From positions 1-16,726 of the forward strand of contig JBBSIN010000053.1 in assembly GCA_038232055.1 (NCBI GenBank): DNA of 16,726 bases, read 5' to 3'. The notes beneath the pieces are model-generated. The model did not search any database. It saw only the letters and a list, made by a program, of their open reading frames with translations, and was not told the DNA's origin. The stretch comes from JBBSIN01 sp038232055 (GTDB lineage: Bacteria; Actinomycetota; Actinomycetes; JADGOV01). Shown here one piece after another: positions 7,797 to 13,936 of this stretch. Numbering within the stretch: position 1 is the stretch's first letter; each line of letters begins with the position of its first letter. Position numbers and translations under genes: made by a program.

Positions 7797-8749
7797 CGGG
7801 CGACCGCCTCCGCAAGCTCCAGCGCCCGCCGGGCGATCGCCGCTGCGGCCGGGACGTCGGTCATGAGCAGCGGCGCCACTCGCACGGTGACGTCGGGCAC
7901 GGACGTGCCGTCGTCGGCGGTGTCCACGAGCCACCCGTCGAGCAGGCCGGCGCCGATCCGGGCGCCGTAGTGGCGGCCCACCGCCTCCGCAGTCGTCTCC
8001 ACGCCGATCGCCGGGAGCACCCGGTGCGCCATGCCCCGCACCGGCGCGCCGCCGACGATGGGGGAGACCCCCACGACGGGTGCGCCCGCCGTACGCACCG
8101 CATCTCGGACGCCCGGCACGCCGAGGATGATGCCGATGCTCACCACCGGGTTGCTGGGCGGCAGGAGAATCACGTCGGCGGCGGCGAGCGCGTCGAGCAC
8201 GCCCGGCCCCGGCTTGGCGTGTTCGGCGCCGACCGGCACGATGGCGAGCGCGCGGGGTTGGGCGTGCAGCCGCACCCAGTACTCCTGAAAGTGGATCGCC
8301 CGGCGGCCCTCGCCGTCGTCGATCACCACATGGGTCTCCACCCGGTCGTCGGACATCGGCAGCAGCCGGACGCCGGGTTGCCATCGCTCACACAGCGCCG
8401 CGGTGACTTGGCTGAGCGGGTATCCGGCGTCGAGCAGCTGCGTCCGGACGAGATGCGTGGCAAGGTCGCGGTCGCCGAGGCCGAACCATGTCGGGCCGAA
8501 GTCGTACGCCGCCAGCTCTGCCTTGACCTGCCACGTCTCACCGGCCCGGCCCCAGCCCTGGTCCTCCTCGATGCCGCCGCCGAGGGTGTACATCACCGTG
8601 TCGAGGTCGGGGCAGACCCGCAGGCCGAGCAGGCTGATGTCGTCTCCGGTGTTGCCGATGACGGTGATCTCCGCATCCGGCGCCGCCGCTTTCAACCCCC
8701 GAAGGAAGCGCGCCGCACCGATGCCACCGGCCAGCGCCACGATCCGCAT
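7793..8749 (-). CDS. fbiA: FbiA/CofD: 2-phospho-L-lactate (or phosphoenolpyruvyl) transferase (318 aa)
   Basis: Transfers the activated phospholactyl or phosphoenolpyruvyl group from a guanosine diphosphate carrier to FO, giving F420-0 or dehydro-F420-0. The N-terminus VALAGGIGAARFLRGL (residues 4-19) and VIGNTGDD plus DLDTVMYTLGGGI are CofD signatures. VILLPPSNPVVSIG, in the middle, is the conserved loop. ATG 8749 gives the standard start. A longer open frame to 8950 only translates the repeat block at 8842-8877 and is not used. It is the first gene of a two-gene operon with fbiB. The donor (lactate or PEP type) cannot be told here, but actinobacterial enzymes studied so far use the PEP form. 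Confidence 0.95.
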   Translation of the reverse strand: MRIVALAGGIGAARFLRGLKAAAPDAEITVIGNTGDDISLLGLRVCPDLDTVMYTLGGGIEEDQGWGRAGETWQVKAELAAYDFGPTWFGLGDRDLATHLVRTQLLDAGYPLSQVTAALCERWQPGVRLLPMSDDRVETHVVIDDGEGRRAIHFQEYWVRLHAQPRALAIVPVGAEHAKPGPGVLDALAAADVILLPPSNPVVSIGIILGVPGVRDAVRTAGAPVVGVSPIVGGAPVRGMAHRVLPAIGVETTAEAVGRHYGARIGAGLLDGWLVDTADDGTSVPDVTVRVAPLLMTDVPAAAAIARRALELAEAVAR

Positions 8750-8755
8750 CGGCCT

Positions 8756-8761
8756 ATCTTC
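8756..8761 (-). promoter_or_regulatory. Candidate -10 for fbiA-fbiB
   Basis: On the minus strand GAAGAT occupies the -12 to -7 position relative to the ATG at 8749, which fits a leaderless promoter although its first base is not T. There is no Shine-Dalgarno site before this ATG, which is in keeping with leaderless translation. Weak evidence. Confidence 0.3.
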
Positions 8762-8841
8762 CCAGCCGGCTCTGGGTCGGGCATCCAACGGAGTCCGGGA
8801 CGGCTCACGACGCTTCCCATTGCTCCGTACCGCTTCGCCAA

Positions 8842-8877
8842 GATCGCCCGAGTGATCGCCCGAGTGATCGCCCGAGG
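8842..8877 (-). repeat. 12-bp repeat block A1 (three units, upstream of fbiA)
   Basis: Three head-to-tail copies of GATCGCCCGAGT; the last copy ends in G. Read on the minus strand the unit is CTCGGGCGATCA, the same family as the other three blocks. It points toward fbiA, whose start is 92 bp away. The gap 8750-9034 holds no gene; besides the repeats it has only the weak fbiA -10 and a DnaA-box-like site. Confidence 0.9.
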
Positions 8878-8917
8878 AGATGAAGGAGGCCGACCTGGGC
8901 AAACGCCGAGGTTCGTC

Positions 8918-8953
8918 CTCGGACGATCCCTCGGACCGTGCCTCGGACAATCA
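8918..8953 (+). repeat. 12-bp repeat block A2 (three units, facing the DUF559 gene)
   Basis: CTCGGACGATCC, CTCGGACCGTGC and CTCGGACAATCA follow one another without gaps. The first seven bases are invariant and the rest degenerate. The orientation is opposite to block A1, from which a 40-bp spacer separates it, so the two blocks could pair into a large imperfect hairpin. CCGAGG at 8906-8911 also pairs with CCTCGG at 8917-8922. Confidence 0.85.
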
Positions 8954-8972
8954 TGTGGGGCCCCGGCGGGAG

Positions 8973-8981
8973 TTATCCACA
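8973..8981 (+). promoter_or_regulatory. Perfect DnaA-box consensus upstream of the DUF559 gene
   Basis: TTATCCACA matches the bacterial DnaA box exactly. It is a single site, 54 bp before the DUF559 start and 20 bp after repeat block A2. With one box and no replication genes nearby it is not an origin. It may bind DnaA or simply be a sequence that travels with such genes. Confidence 0.4.
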
Positions 8982-9034
8982 GTTTCGGGCCGCCGACCTG
9001 TCGGGTACGTCGATCGGCTGGCACCGTCGGGCAC

Positions 9035-9988
9035 ATGCCGCGGTCAGCGATTCCAGACACGCCAGACTTTCGCCTCGGAACCGTGGCGCGGCGTCAGGCG
9101 GGCGCGTTCACCCTCGCCCAGGCGCTCGCCGCCGGTCACTCGCCGGGATCGGTGCGCGACCGGCTGGACCGCGGCATCTGGGCGGTGATCCACCCAAGGG
9201 TGTACTGCGCCGGAACCGCCAAACGGACCTCGGAACTCCGCGCCATGGCCGGTCTCCTGTACGCCGGCGAGGGGGCTCGCTTCAGTCACGACACGGCTGC
9301 CCGTTTGCTAGGAGTTGACCTTCGTGGCGGCAACGATGACGTATGGGTGACTGTGCGACACGGTCGTCGCCTGAACTGGCGTCCCGGACTGCAGGTCCGG
9401 CAGTCCACCCGGTTGCCGGAGCCGGTTCTCGCGCATGGACTGCGGGTCATGCCGTTGGCTAGAACGATCGTCGATCTTGCTCAGGTGTCCGAGGCAGCCC
9501 GGCTGCGCGGGGTCCTGTACGACGTCGTACGCCGTCAGCTCCTCGGGGCCGATGACGTGCTGCGGGTTGCCGAGGGTTTCGGTGGACGGGTCGGGTTGCG
9601 GACGCTACGGATCGTTGTGGACGAGTTCGATCCGGCGTTCGAGTCCGTGCTCGAGGCGGAGGCGGGCGGTCACTTCGCGGCCGCCGGAATAGTGCTGCAG
9701 CCCCAGTATGAGATCTGGGACGGCTGGTGGCTCGTCGCCCGGGTTGACCTCGCCGACGAGGCGCGGTGGGTGGCGGTCGAGATAGACGGGCACGCCGCCC
9801 ATTCGACCAAGGCAGCGATCGAGCGCGACGGTCGGCGGGACCGCCGGCTCACGCGCCTGGGGTGGCGCGTACTGCACTTTCGGGCGAGCGACGTCCGGTC
9901 GAATCCCGCCGCTATGGTCGCGGAAGTCCGCGCTCTTCAAGAGCGCATCGATTCTGAGCGGGCCACCCACCGCCGCCGACCCGCGTAA
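9035..9988 (+). CDS. DUF559 domain protein with AbiEi-like N-terminal domain (317 aa)
   Basis: Residues about 14-60 (VARRQAGAFTLAQALAAGHS, then GIWAVIHPRVYCAGT) form the winged-helix-like N-terminus common to AbiEi-type antitoxins and actinobacterial DUF559 proteins. The C-terminal domain resembles a Vsr/PD-(D/E)xK nuclease: FESVLEAEAGGHF, RVDLADE (D238), VAVEIDGHAAHS (E249, D251), then RDGRRDRRLTRLGW and VLHFRASDV. It is probably a DNA-acting accessory protein; no partner toxin is next to it. The ATG at 9035 has no Shine-Dalgarno site. Its codons include many AT-ending ones (CGT, TTG, CTA, GTT, ATA) and it ends in TAA, unlike its neighbours, which suggests transfer. It sits between the two F420 operons, flanked by repeat blocks. 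Such genes occur in many paralogous copies in actinobacteria; the real function is unknown. Confidence 0.82.
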   Translation: MPRSAIPDTPDFRLGTVARRQAGAFTLAQALAAGHSPGSVRDRLDRGIWAVIHPRVYCAGTAKRTSELRAMAGLLYAGEGARFSHDTAARLLGVDLRGGNDDVWVTVRHGRRLNWRPGLQVRQSTRLPEPVLAHGLRVMPLARTIVDLAQVSEAARLRGVLYDVVRRQLLGADDVLRVAEGFGGRVGLRTLRIVVDEFDPAFESVLEAEAGGHFAAAGIVLQPQYEIWDGWWLVARVDLADEARWVAVEIDGHAAHSTKAAIERDGRRDRRLTRLGWRVLHFRASDVRSNPAAMVAEVRALQERIDSERATHRRRPA

Positions 9989-9999
9989 CAGCCATGATC

Positions 10000-10023
10000 A
10001 GCAGGTCCGAGCGATCGTCCGAG
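10000..10023 (-). repeat. 12-bp repeat block B1 (two units, after the DUF559 gene)
   Basis: CGATCGTCCGAG (10012-10023) is the reverse complement of CTCGGACGATCG, one base from consensus. The preceding unit AGCAGGTCCGAG matches the consensus at 8 of 12 positions. It lies 11 bp after the DUF559 stop and points back toward that gene. Confidence 0.65.
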
Positions 10024-10065
10024 GGATGATCTCGATGTTTTCCCTGGTCGCGACACCATGTTTGC

Positions 10066-10148
10066 CTCGGACGATCACTCGGACGATCACTCGGACGATC
10101 ACTCGGACGATCACTCGGACGATCACTCGAGCGATCACCGGGCAATCA
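10066..10148 (+). repeat. 12-bp tandem array B2 (five perfect plus two degenerate units, upstream of fbiC)
   Basis: CTCGGACGATCA is repeated five times without change (10066-10125), followed by CTCGAGCGATCA and an 11-bp CCGGGCAATCA. The five identical copies point to recent slippage expansion. The array ends about 110 bp upstream of the candidate fbiC -10 and points toward fbiC. The 312-bp gap 9989-10300 holds this array, block B1 and the fbiC promoter; no gene was found in it. Confidence 0.95.
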
Positions 10149-10257
10149 CGGAACGATTCCTGCGCCGGTTCCTCAGGGGGTGATCTGTGAGCAGTCCTCG
10201 CCGAGCCCCTTCACCGTGCGATGGCCGCTGGCGACTGTTGGAACGGGCGCCCACGCG

Positions 10258-10263
10258 TAGTGT
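10258..10263 (+). promoter_or_regulatory. Candidate -10 for fbiC
   Basis: TAGTGT lies 38 nt before the chosen GTG. A GTTGGA-like -35 about 15 bp upstream (10237-10242) is only a fair match. This site would exclude the earlier in-frame GTG at 10187 as start. Confidence 0.4.
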
Positions 10264-10300
10264 TCCCGGTCATGGGCAGGACGTGCGCGGAGCGGAAAGC

Positions 10301-12862
10301 GTGACTGCGAGAGCTACGCCCAGTGCGCTCCGGCGGGCCCTGCGCCGGGCCGCCGACGGAGTCGCGCTCGACCCGGTCGAGGCGGCAGTGCTGCTGCAGG
10401 CCCGCGGCGCGGACCTGGACCGGCTCTGTGCGGCAGCGTCGGGGGTCCGCGACGCGGGCCTCGCGTCGGCGGGCCGTCCGGGCGTCGTGACGTACTCGCG
10501 CAAGGTTTTTATCCCGCTCACCCGGCTCTGCCGAGACCGCTGCCGCTACTGCACGTTCGTGACCACGCCCAAGCGGCTCGCCGCGCCGTACCTCTCGATC
10601 GACGAGGTGCTCGACATCGCGCGGCGCGGCCAGCAGATGGGCTGCAAGGAGGCCCTGTTCACCCTCGGCGACCGCCCGGAGGACCGGTGGCCGGTCGCCC
10701 GGTCCTGGCTCGACGCCGCCGGCTACTCGAGCACGCTGGACTATCTCAGGGCCTGCGCGATCCGGGTGCTGGAGGAGACCGGGCTGTTGCCCCACCTCAA
10801 CCCCGGCGTGCTGACGTGGGAGGACTTCCAGCGGCTGAAGCCGGTGGCCCCCTCGATGGGGATGATGCTCGAGACCACGAGCCGGCGACTCTACGACGAC
10901 CCGCGAGGCGCCCATCATGGCAGCCCGGATAAGGACCCCGCTGTCCGGCTGCGCGTCCTCGAGGACGCCGGGCGGAGCAACGTGCCGTTCACGACCGGAA
11001 TCCTCGTCGGCATCGGCGAGACGATCGAGGAGCGCGTCGACGCCATCTTCACGATCCGGCGGGTGGCGCGTCAGTACGCCGGCATCCAGGAAGTCATCGT
11101 GCAGAACTTTCGCGCCAAGCCGGACACCGCGATGCGCTCGGCGGGCGAGCCGTCTGTCGACGAGCTTGCCGCGACCGTCGCCGTCGCCCGACTTGTGCTC
11201 GGTCCCGCCGCCCGGCTGCAGGCGCCGCCGAACCTGATCGGCGACGGAGGAGCCGGCGGTGCCGGCGTTACAGGCGGAGAAGAAGGCGCAGGGGAGTACG
11301 CGCAACTGCTCCGGGCCGGCATCGACGACTGGGGCGGCGTCTCACCGCTCACCCCCGACCATGTCAACCCGGAGCGCCCCTGGCCACAGATCGAGGCGCT
11401 GGCCCGGTACAGCGCGGCCGCGGGCTTCGACCTCCAGGAGAGGCTCACGGTCTATCCGCCGTACCAGAGAGAGCCGTGGCTCGACCCGCGGCTGAGCGGG
11501 CACGTCGCCGCCCTGGCGCGCCCGGACGGGCTCGGGCGGGACGTAAATCCCGTGGGCCTTCCCTGGCAGGAGCCGGATGGTGGGTGGGTGTCCGGCGGTC
11601 GGGTCGACCTCAACGTGAGCATCGACGTCGAGGGGAGGTCGAGCGACCGGCGCGGTGACTTCGACGCCGCGTACGGCGACTGGGACGCGCTGCGAGATTC
11701 CGTCGCCGAGCAGCAGGCCCAGCAGCGGGCCCAGCAGCGGGCGCCGCAGCGGCTCGACGCCGACGTCCGTACTGCGCTGCTGCGTGCGGCGGACGACCCG
11801 GCCGGAATCACGGAGGCGCAGGCACTCGCCCTCGTCACCGCCGACGGCCCGGCCCTCGATGCGGTCTGCGCCCTCGCCGACGGCGTACGGCGAGACACGG
11901 TGGGCGACGTCGTGACGTACGTGATCAACCGCAACATCAACTTCACCAACGTCTGCTACACGGGCTGCCGCTTCTGTGCCTTCGCCCAGCGCCGTACGGA
12001 CGCGGACGCCTACACGCTCTCGCTCGACCAAGTGGGGGATCGCGTCGAGGAGGCGTGGGCGGCCGGCGCGACAGAGGTCTGCCTGCAGGGCGGTATCTCC
12101 CCGGACCTGCCCGGCACCGCCTACTTCGACATCGCCCGCGAGGTGAAGCGGCGGGCGCCCGACATCCATCTGCATGCGTTCAGCCCCATGGAGGTCGTCA
12201 ACGGGGCCGCGCGCACCGGCCTGTCGATCCGGGACTGGCTGCTCGCCGCGAAGGAGGCGGGCGTCGACTCGATCCCGGGCACCGCGGCGGAGATCCTCGA
12301 CGACGATGTCCGCTGGATCCTGACCAAGGGCAAGTTGCCGGCCGCGATGTGGCTCGAAGTCATCGGCACGGCCCACTCGCTCGGCATTCCGAGCACCTCG
12401 ACGATGATGTACGGGCACGTCGACACGCCGGCGCACTGGGTAGCGCACCTGCGCCTGCTCGCCCGCTTGCAGTCCGACAGCGGCGGTTTCACCGAATTCG
12501 TCCCGCTGCCCTTCGTCCACCAGAACGCGCCGCTCTACCTGGCCGGGCTCGCCCGGCCAGGGCCGACCAGCGACGACAACCGGGCGGTGCACGCTCTCGC
12601 CCGGCTGTTGCTGCACGGTGCCATCCCGAACATTCAGTGCTCCTGGGTGAAGCTGGGCGCCGACGGGTGCGCTGCGGTCCTGCGCGGCGGGGTCAACGAC
12701 CTGGGCGGGACGCTGATGGAGGAGACGATCAGCCGAATGGCCGGGTCGCAGCACGGCAGCAGCAGGACGGTCGGCGAGCTTCAGGCGATGGCGGCAATGG
12801 TCGGCCGGCCCACCCGGCAGCGCACGACGGCGTACGGCGTCGCGCCGGTCCGTTGCGCCTAG
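10301..12862 (+). CDS. fbiC: FbiC: bifunctional FO synthase, CofG plus CofH (853 aa)
   Basis: Makes FO, the deazaflavin core of F420, from tyrosine and the flavin precursor 5-amino-6-ribitylamino-uracil by two radical SAM reactions. The first domain has the CX3CX2C cluster motif CRDRCRYC (C77, C81, C84); the second has CYTGCRFC (C552, C556, C559). GILVGIGET and QGGISPDLPGTAYF are family landmarks in the CofG and CofH halves. The linker at residues 470-484 is glutamine-rich (EQQAQQRAQQRAPQR). GTG 10301 has GGAG 8 nt upstream and gives a length close to mycobacterial FbiC (about 856 aa). An in-frame GTG at 10187 would add 38 unconserved residues across the promoter. fbiAB lies across the DUF559 insertion on the opposite strand. 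Confidence 0.96.
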   Translation: MTARATPSALRRALRRAADGVALDPVEAAVLLQARGADLDRLCAAASGVRDAGLASAGRPGVVTYSRKVFIPLTRLCRDRCRYCTFVTTPKRLAAPYLSIDEVLDIARRGQQMGCKEALFTLGDRPEDRWPVARSWLDAAGYSSTLDYLRACAIRVLEETGLLPHLNPGVLTWEDFQRLKPVAPSMGMMLETTSRRLYDDPRGAHHGSPDKDPAVRLRVLEDAGRSNVPFTTGILVGIGETIEERVDAIFTIRRVARQYAGIQEVIVQNFRAKPDTAMRSAGEPSVDELAATVAVARLVLGPAARLQAPPNLIGDGGAGGAGVTGGEEGAGEYAQLLRAGIDDWGGVSPLTPDHVNPERPWPQIEALARYSAAAGFDLQERLTVYPPYQREPWLDPRLSGHVAALARPDGLGRDVNPVGLPWQEPDGGWVSGGRVDLNVSIDVEGRSSDRRGDFDAAYGDWDALRDSVAEQQAQQRAQQRAPQRLDADVRTALLRAADDPAGITEAQALALVTADGPALDAVCALADGVRRDTVGDVVTYVINRNINFTNVCYTGCRFCAFAQRRTDADAYTLSLDQVGDRVEEAWAAGATEVCLQGGISPDLPGTAYFDIAREVKRRAPDIHLHAFSPMEVVNGAARTGLSIRDWLLAAKEAGVDSIPGTAAEILDDDVRWILTKGKLPAAMWLEVIGTAHSLGIPSTSTMMYGHVDTPAHWVAHLRLLARLQSDSGGFTEFVPLPFVHQNAPLYLAGLARPGPTSDDNRAVHALARLLLHGAIPNIQCSWVKLGADGCAAVLRGGVNDLGGTLMEETISRMAGSQHGSSRTVGELQAMAAMVGRPTRQRTTAYGVAPVRCA

Positions 12863-12918
12863 CTCCGTTCGCGGTCGCCCACAGTGATGGTCCGATTACA
12901 GAAACTTTCCCCGACCAC

Positions 12919-12956
12919 TTGACGAACCGGTGATGCCGCGCGTGTAATTTCACGCG
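12919..12956 (+). promoter_or_regulatory. whiB promoter with overlapping inverted repeat
   Basis: TTGACG (12919-12924), an 18-bp spacer and TGTAAT (12943-12948) form a good housekeeping-type promoter. CGCGTG-TAATTT-CACGCG (12939-12956) is a perfect inverted repeat covering the -10 and probable start site, as an operator would. The transcript would have a leader of roughly 90 nt. The 187-bp gap 12863-13049 holds no gene. Confidence 0.5.
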
Positions 12957-13049
12957 TGTCGTTTTCCCCGTGCCTCCGCACCCGCGGCGGGCATGGACAC
13001 GCCACACCGACGGGCTCCGTACGCCAGGGTGCCCGATGGAGGAGGCGTC

Positions 13050-13319
13050 GTGGACGAGCTTCGAGTGCTGTTCGAAGTCTCCGACCCGGCCGAAGCGGTC
13101 GAGCCGAGTTGGCAGGAGCAGGCGCTGTGCGCCCAGACCGACCCGGAGGCTTTCTTTCCCGAGAAGGGCGGCTCGACTCGGGAGGCGAAGCGCGTCTGCA
13201 CCGGATGTGACGTGCGCAACCAGTGCCTCGAGTACGCGCTGCAGCATGACGAACGCTTCGGCATCTGGGGCGGCCTGTCCGAGCGGGAGCGCCGGCGCCT
13301 CAAGCGCCACGCCTCCTGA
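13050..13319 (+). CDS. whiB: WhiB-family iron-sulfur transcription regulator (89 aa)
   Basis: A small cytoplasmic regulator carrying a [4Fe-4S] cluster, acting with the main sigma factor. Four cysteines (C27, C50, C53, C59, arranged C...CXXCX5C) hold the cluster. The glycine-rich turn GIWGG (70-74) and the basic end ERERRRLKRHAS follow. The stretch CAQTDPEAFFPEKGGSTREA and its place beside DUF3499, manB and fbiA match the WhiB/WhmB (mycobacterial WhiB2) group, which controls cell division and sporulation septation. GTG 13050 is chosen for the strong GGAGGAGG at 13038-13045; an upstream in-frame ATG (12993) lacks such a site. It converges on the metallopeptidase-like gene. Confidence 0.93.
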   Translation: MDELRVLFEVSDPAEAVEPSWQEQALCAQTDPEAFFPEKGGSTREAKRVCTGCDVRNQCLEYALQHDERFGIWGGLSERERRRLKRHAS

Positions 13320-13321
13320 GC

Positions 13322-13345
13322 CGGCGAGACCGCTAAGTCTCGTCG
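13322..13345. terminator. Hairpin between whiB and the metallopeptidase-like gene
   Basis: CGGCGAGAC (13322-13330), loop CGCTAA, GTCTCGTCG (13337-13345) forms a 9-bp stem with one G-T pair. It covers the 13-bp gap and the last codons of the minus-strand gene, so it can serve both converging genes. Confidence 0.55.
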
Positions 13346-13770
13346 TCGTACGGCGGATCGACGACGTCCGGATCCATTCCGAGCAGGGCTGCGACCTGCT
13401 CGACGACGACGTCGTGGACGAGGTCGGCGAGCGCCTGCGGCTCGGAACCCCGAGCCTCGACCGGTCGTCGGTAGACGACGACGCGGGCCGGCTCCCGGCC
13501 GGCGGCCGGCACCACCCGCCCCAGCGGCACGGGGTCGTCGTCCGACGTCGCGTCGGAGCCGGCGGGCGGCACGTCCTCGACCGCGAACTCGACCCCAACG
13601 AGCTGGTCCGACCAGCGTTCCTCGAGGTGCTCGACGGCGTCGAGCACGAGGTCGTCGAAGCGCTGGGCCCGGGTGCGTGAAAGCGGCACGCCGGGCGGCA
13701 CGAGCGAGCCCCGCAGGCCGCGACCGCGCCGGTCACGGCCGCGCCGCCGGCATCCCTGGCGTGGCTCCAC
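13333..13770 (-). CDS. Metallopeptidase-family (zincin-like) protein without a recognisable HExxH (145 aa)
   Basis: After a basic Arg/Gly-rich N-terminus comes LRGSLVPPGVPLSRTRAQRFDDLVLDAVEHLEERW, then VEFAVEDVPP, RVVVYRRPVEAR and ALADLVHDVVVEQVAALLG near the end. This layout fits the small metallopeptidase family found beside whiB and DUF3499 in actinobacteria (Rv3259-like). The family's usual HExxHxxG site is replaced here by H119-D-V-V-V-E124-Q, so peptidase activity is doubtful. GTG 13770 has TACGGT 8 nt upstream (leaderless-type). A longer frame to 13905 only translates the repeat array. Role unknown; its constant position suggests a link to the WhiB/DUF3499 module. Confidence 0.72.
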   Translation of the reverse strand: MEPRQGCRRRGRDRRGRGLRGSLVPPGVPLSRTRAQRFDDLVLDAVEHLEERWSDQLVGVEFAVEDVPPAGSDATSDDDPVPLGRVVPAAGREPARVVVYRRPVEARGSEPQALADLVHDVVVEQVAALLGMDPDVVDPPYDDET

Positions 13771-13778
13771 GACGCCGT

Positions 13779-13784
13779 ACCGTA
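13779..13784 (-). promoter_or_regulatory. Candidate -10 for the metallopeptidase-like gene
   Basis: On the minus strand TACGGT lies 8 nt before the GTG at 13770, close to the spacing of a leaderless promoter. Confidence 0.35.
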
Positions 13785-13827
13785 GCCCGCGGCCCGAACC
13801 TGCCGTGCGGCACGGCGGCCCGACACG

Positions 13828-13891
13828 GCGATCCGGCGCGGCGACCAACACTGCGATCCAACACTGCGATCCGGCGCGGCGATCCGGCGCG
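13828..13891. repeat. 13-bp tandem array in the divergent metallopeptidase/DUF3499 promoter region
   Basis: Five contiguous units of 12-13 bp, all starting GCGA: GCGATCCGGCGCG (three times, 13828-13840, 13866-13878 and 13879-13891), GCGACCAACACT and GCGATCCAACACT. Two unit versions alternate. It shares only the core CGATC with the 12-bp family. A GCCGTG/CACGGC hairpin (13802-13816) lies just to its left. Confidence 0.8.
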
Positions 13892-13921
13892 GCGGTGCCG
13901 GCCAACCGCGCGCCGGGCCGC

Positions 13922-13927
13922 TAGCGT
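13922..13927 (+). promoter_or_regulatory. Candidate -10 for DUF3499
   Basis: TAGCGT lies 9 nt before the GTG at 13937. The transcript would have almost no leader, and no Shine-Dalgarno site is present. Confidence 0.35.
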
Positions 13928-13936
13928 TACCGCCTC

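Noticed and set aside
8750..8950. N-terminal extension of FbiA by 67 residues
   Set aside because: It would translate the repeat block (SGDH repeats) and has no family support; ATG 8749 gives the standard CofD start.
9912..10145. 77-aa minus-strand frame with SDRP repeats
   Set aside because: The repeats come from the 12-bp array, no binding site or family match is seen, and it overlaps the DUF559 gene end.
8842..10148. CRISPR array or chromosomal origin
   Set aside because: The units are 12 bp and contiguous without spacers, no cas genes are present, and a single DnaA box without dnaA, dnaN or more boxes does not make an origin.
10187..10300. Earlier GTG start for FbiC
   Set aside because: The added 38 residues are unconserved in character, the stretch contains the candidate -10, and GTG 10301 has a good GGAG site and the right protein length.
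12996..13000. GACAC as a WhiA-type site in the whiB leader
   Set aside because: A single 5-mer is expected by chance and lies inside the leader.
13771..13905. Longer metallopeptidase-like protein starting at 13905
   Set aside because: The extra residues are the translation of the 13-bp array, and a leaderless-type GTG at 13770 fits better.
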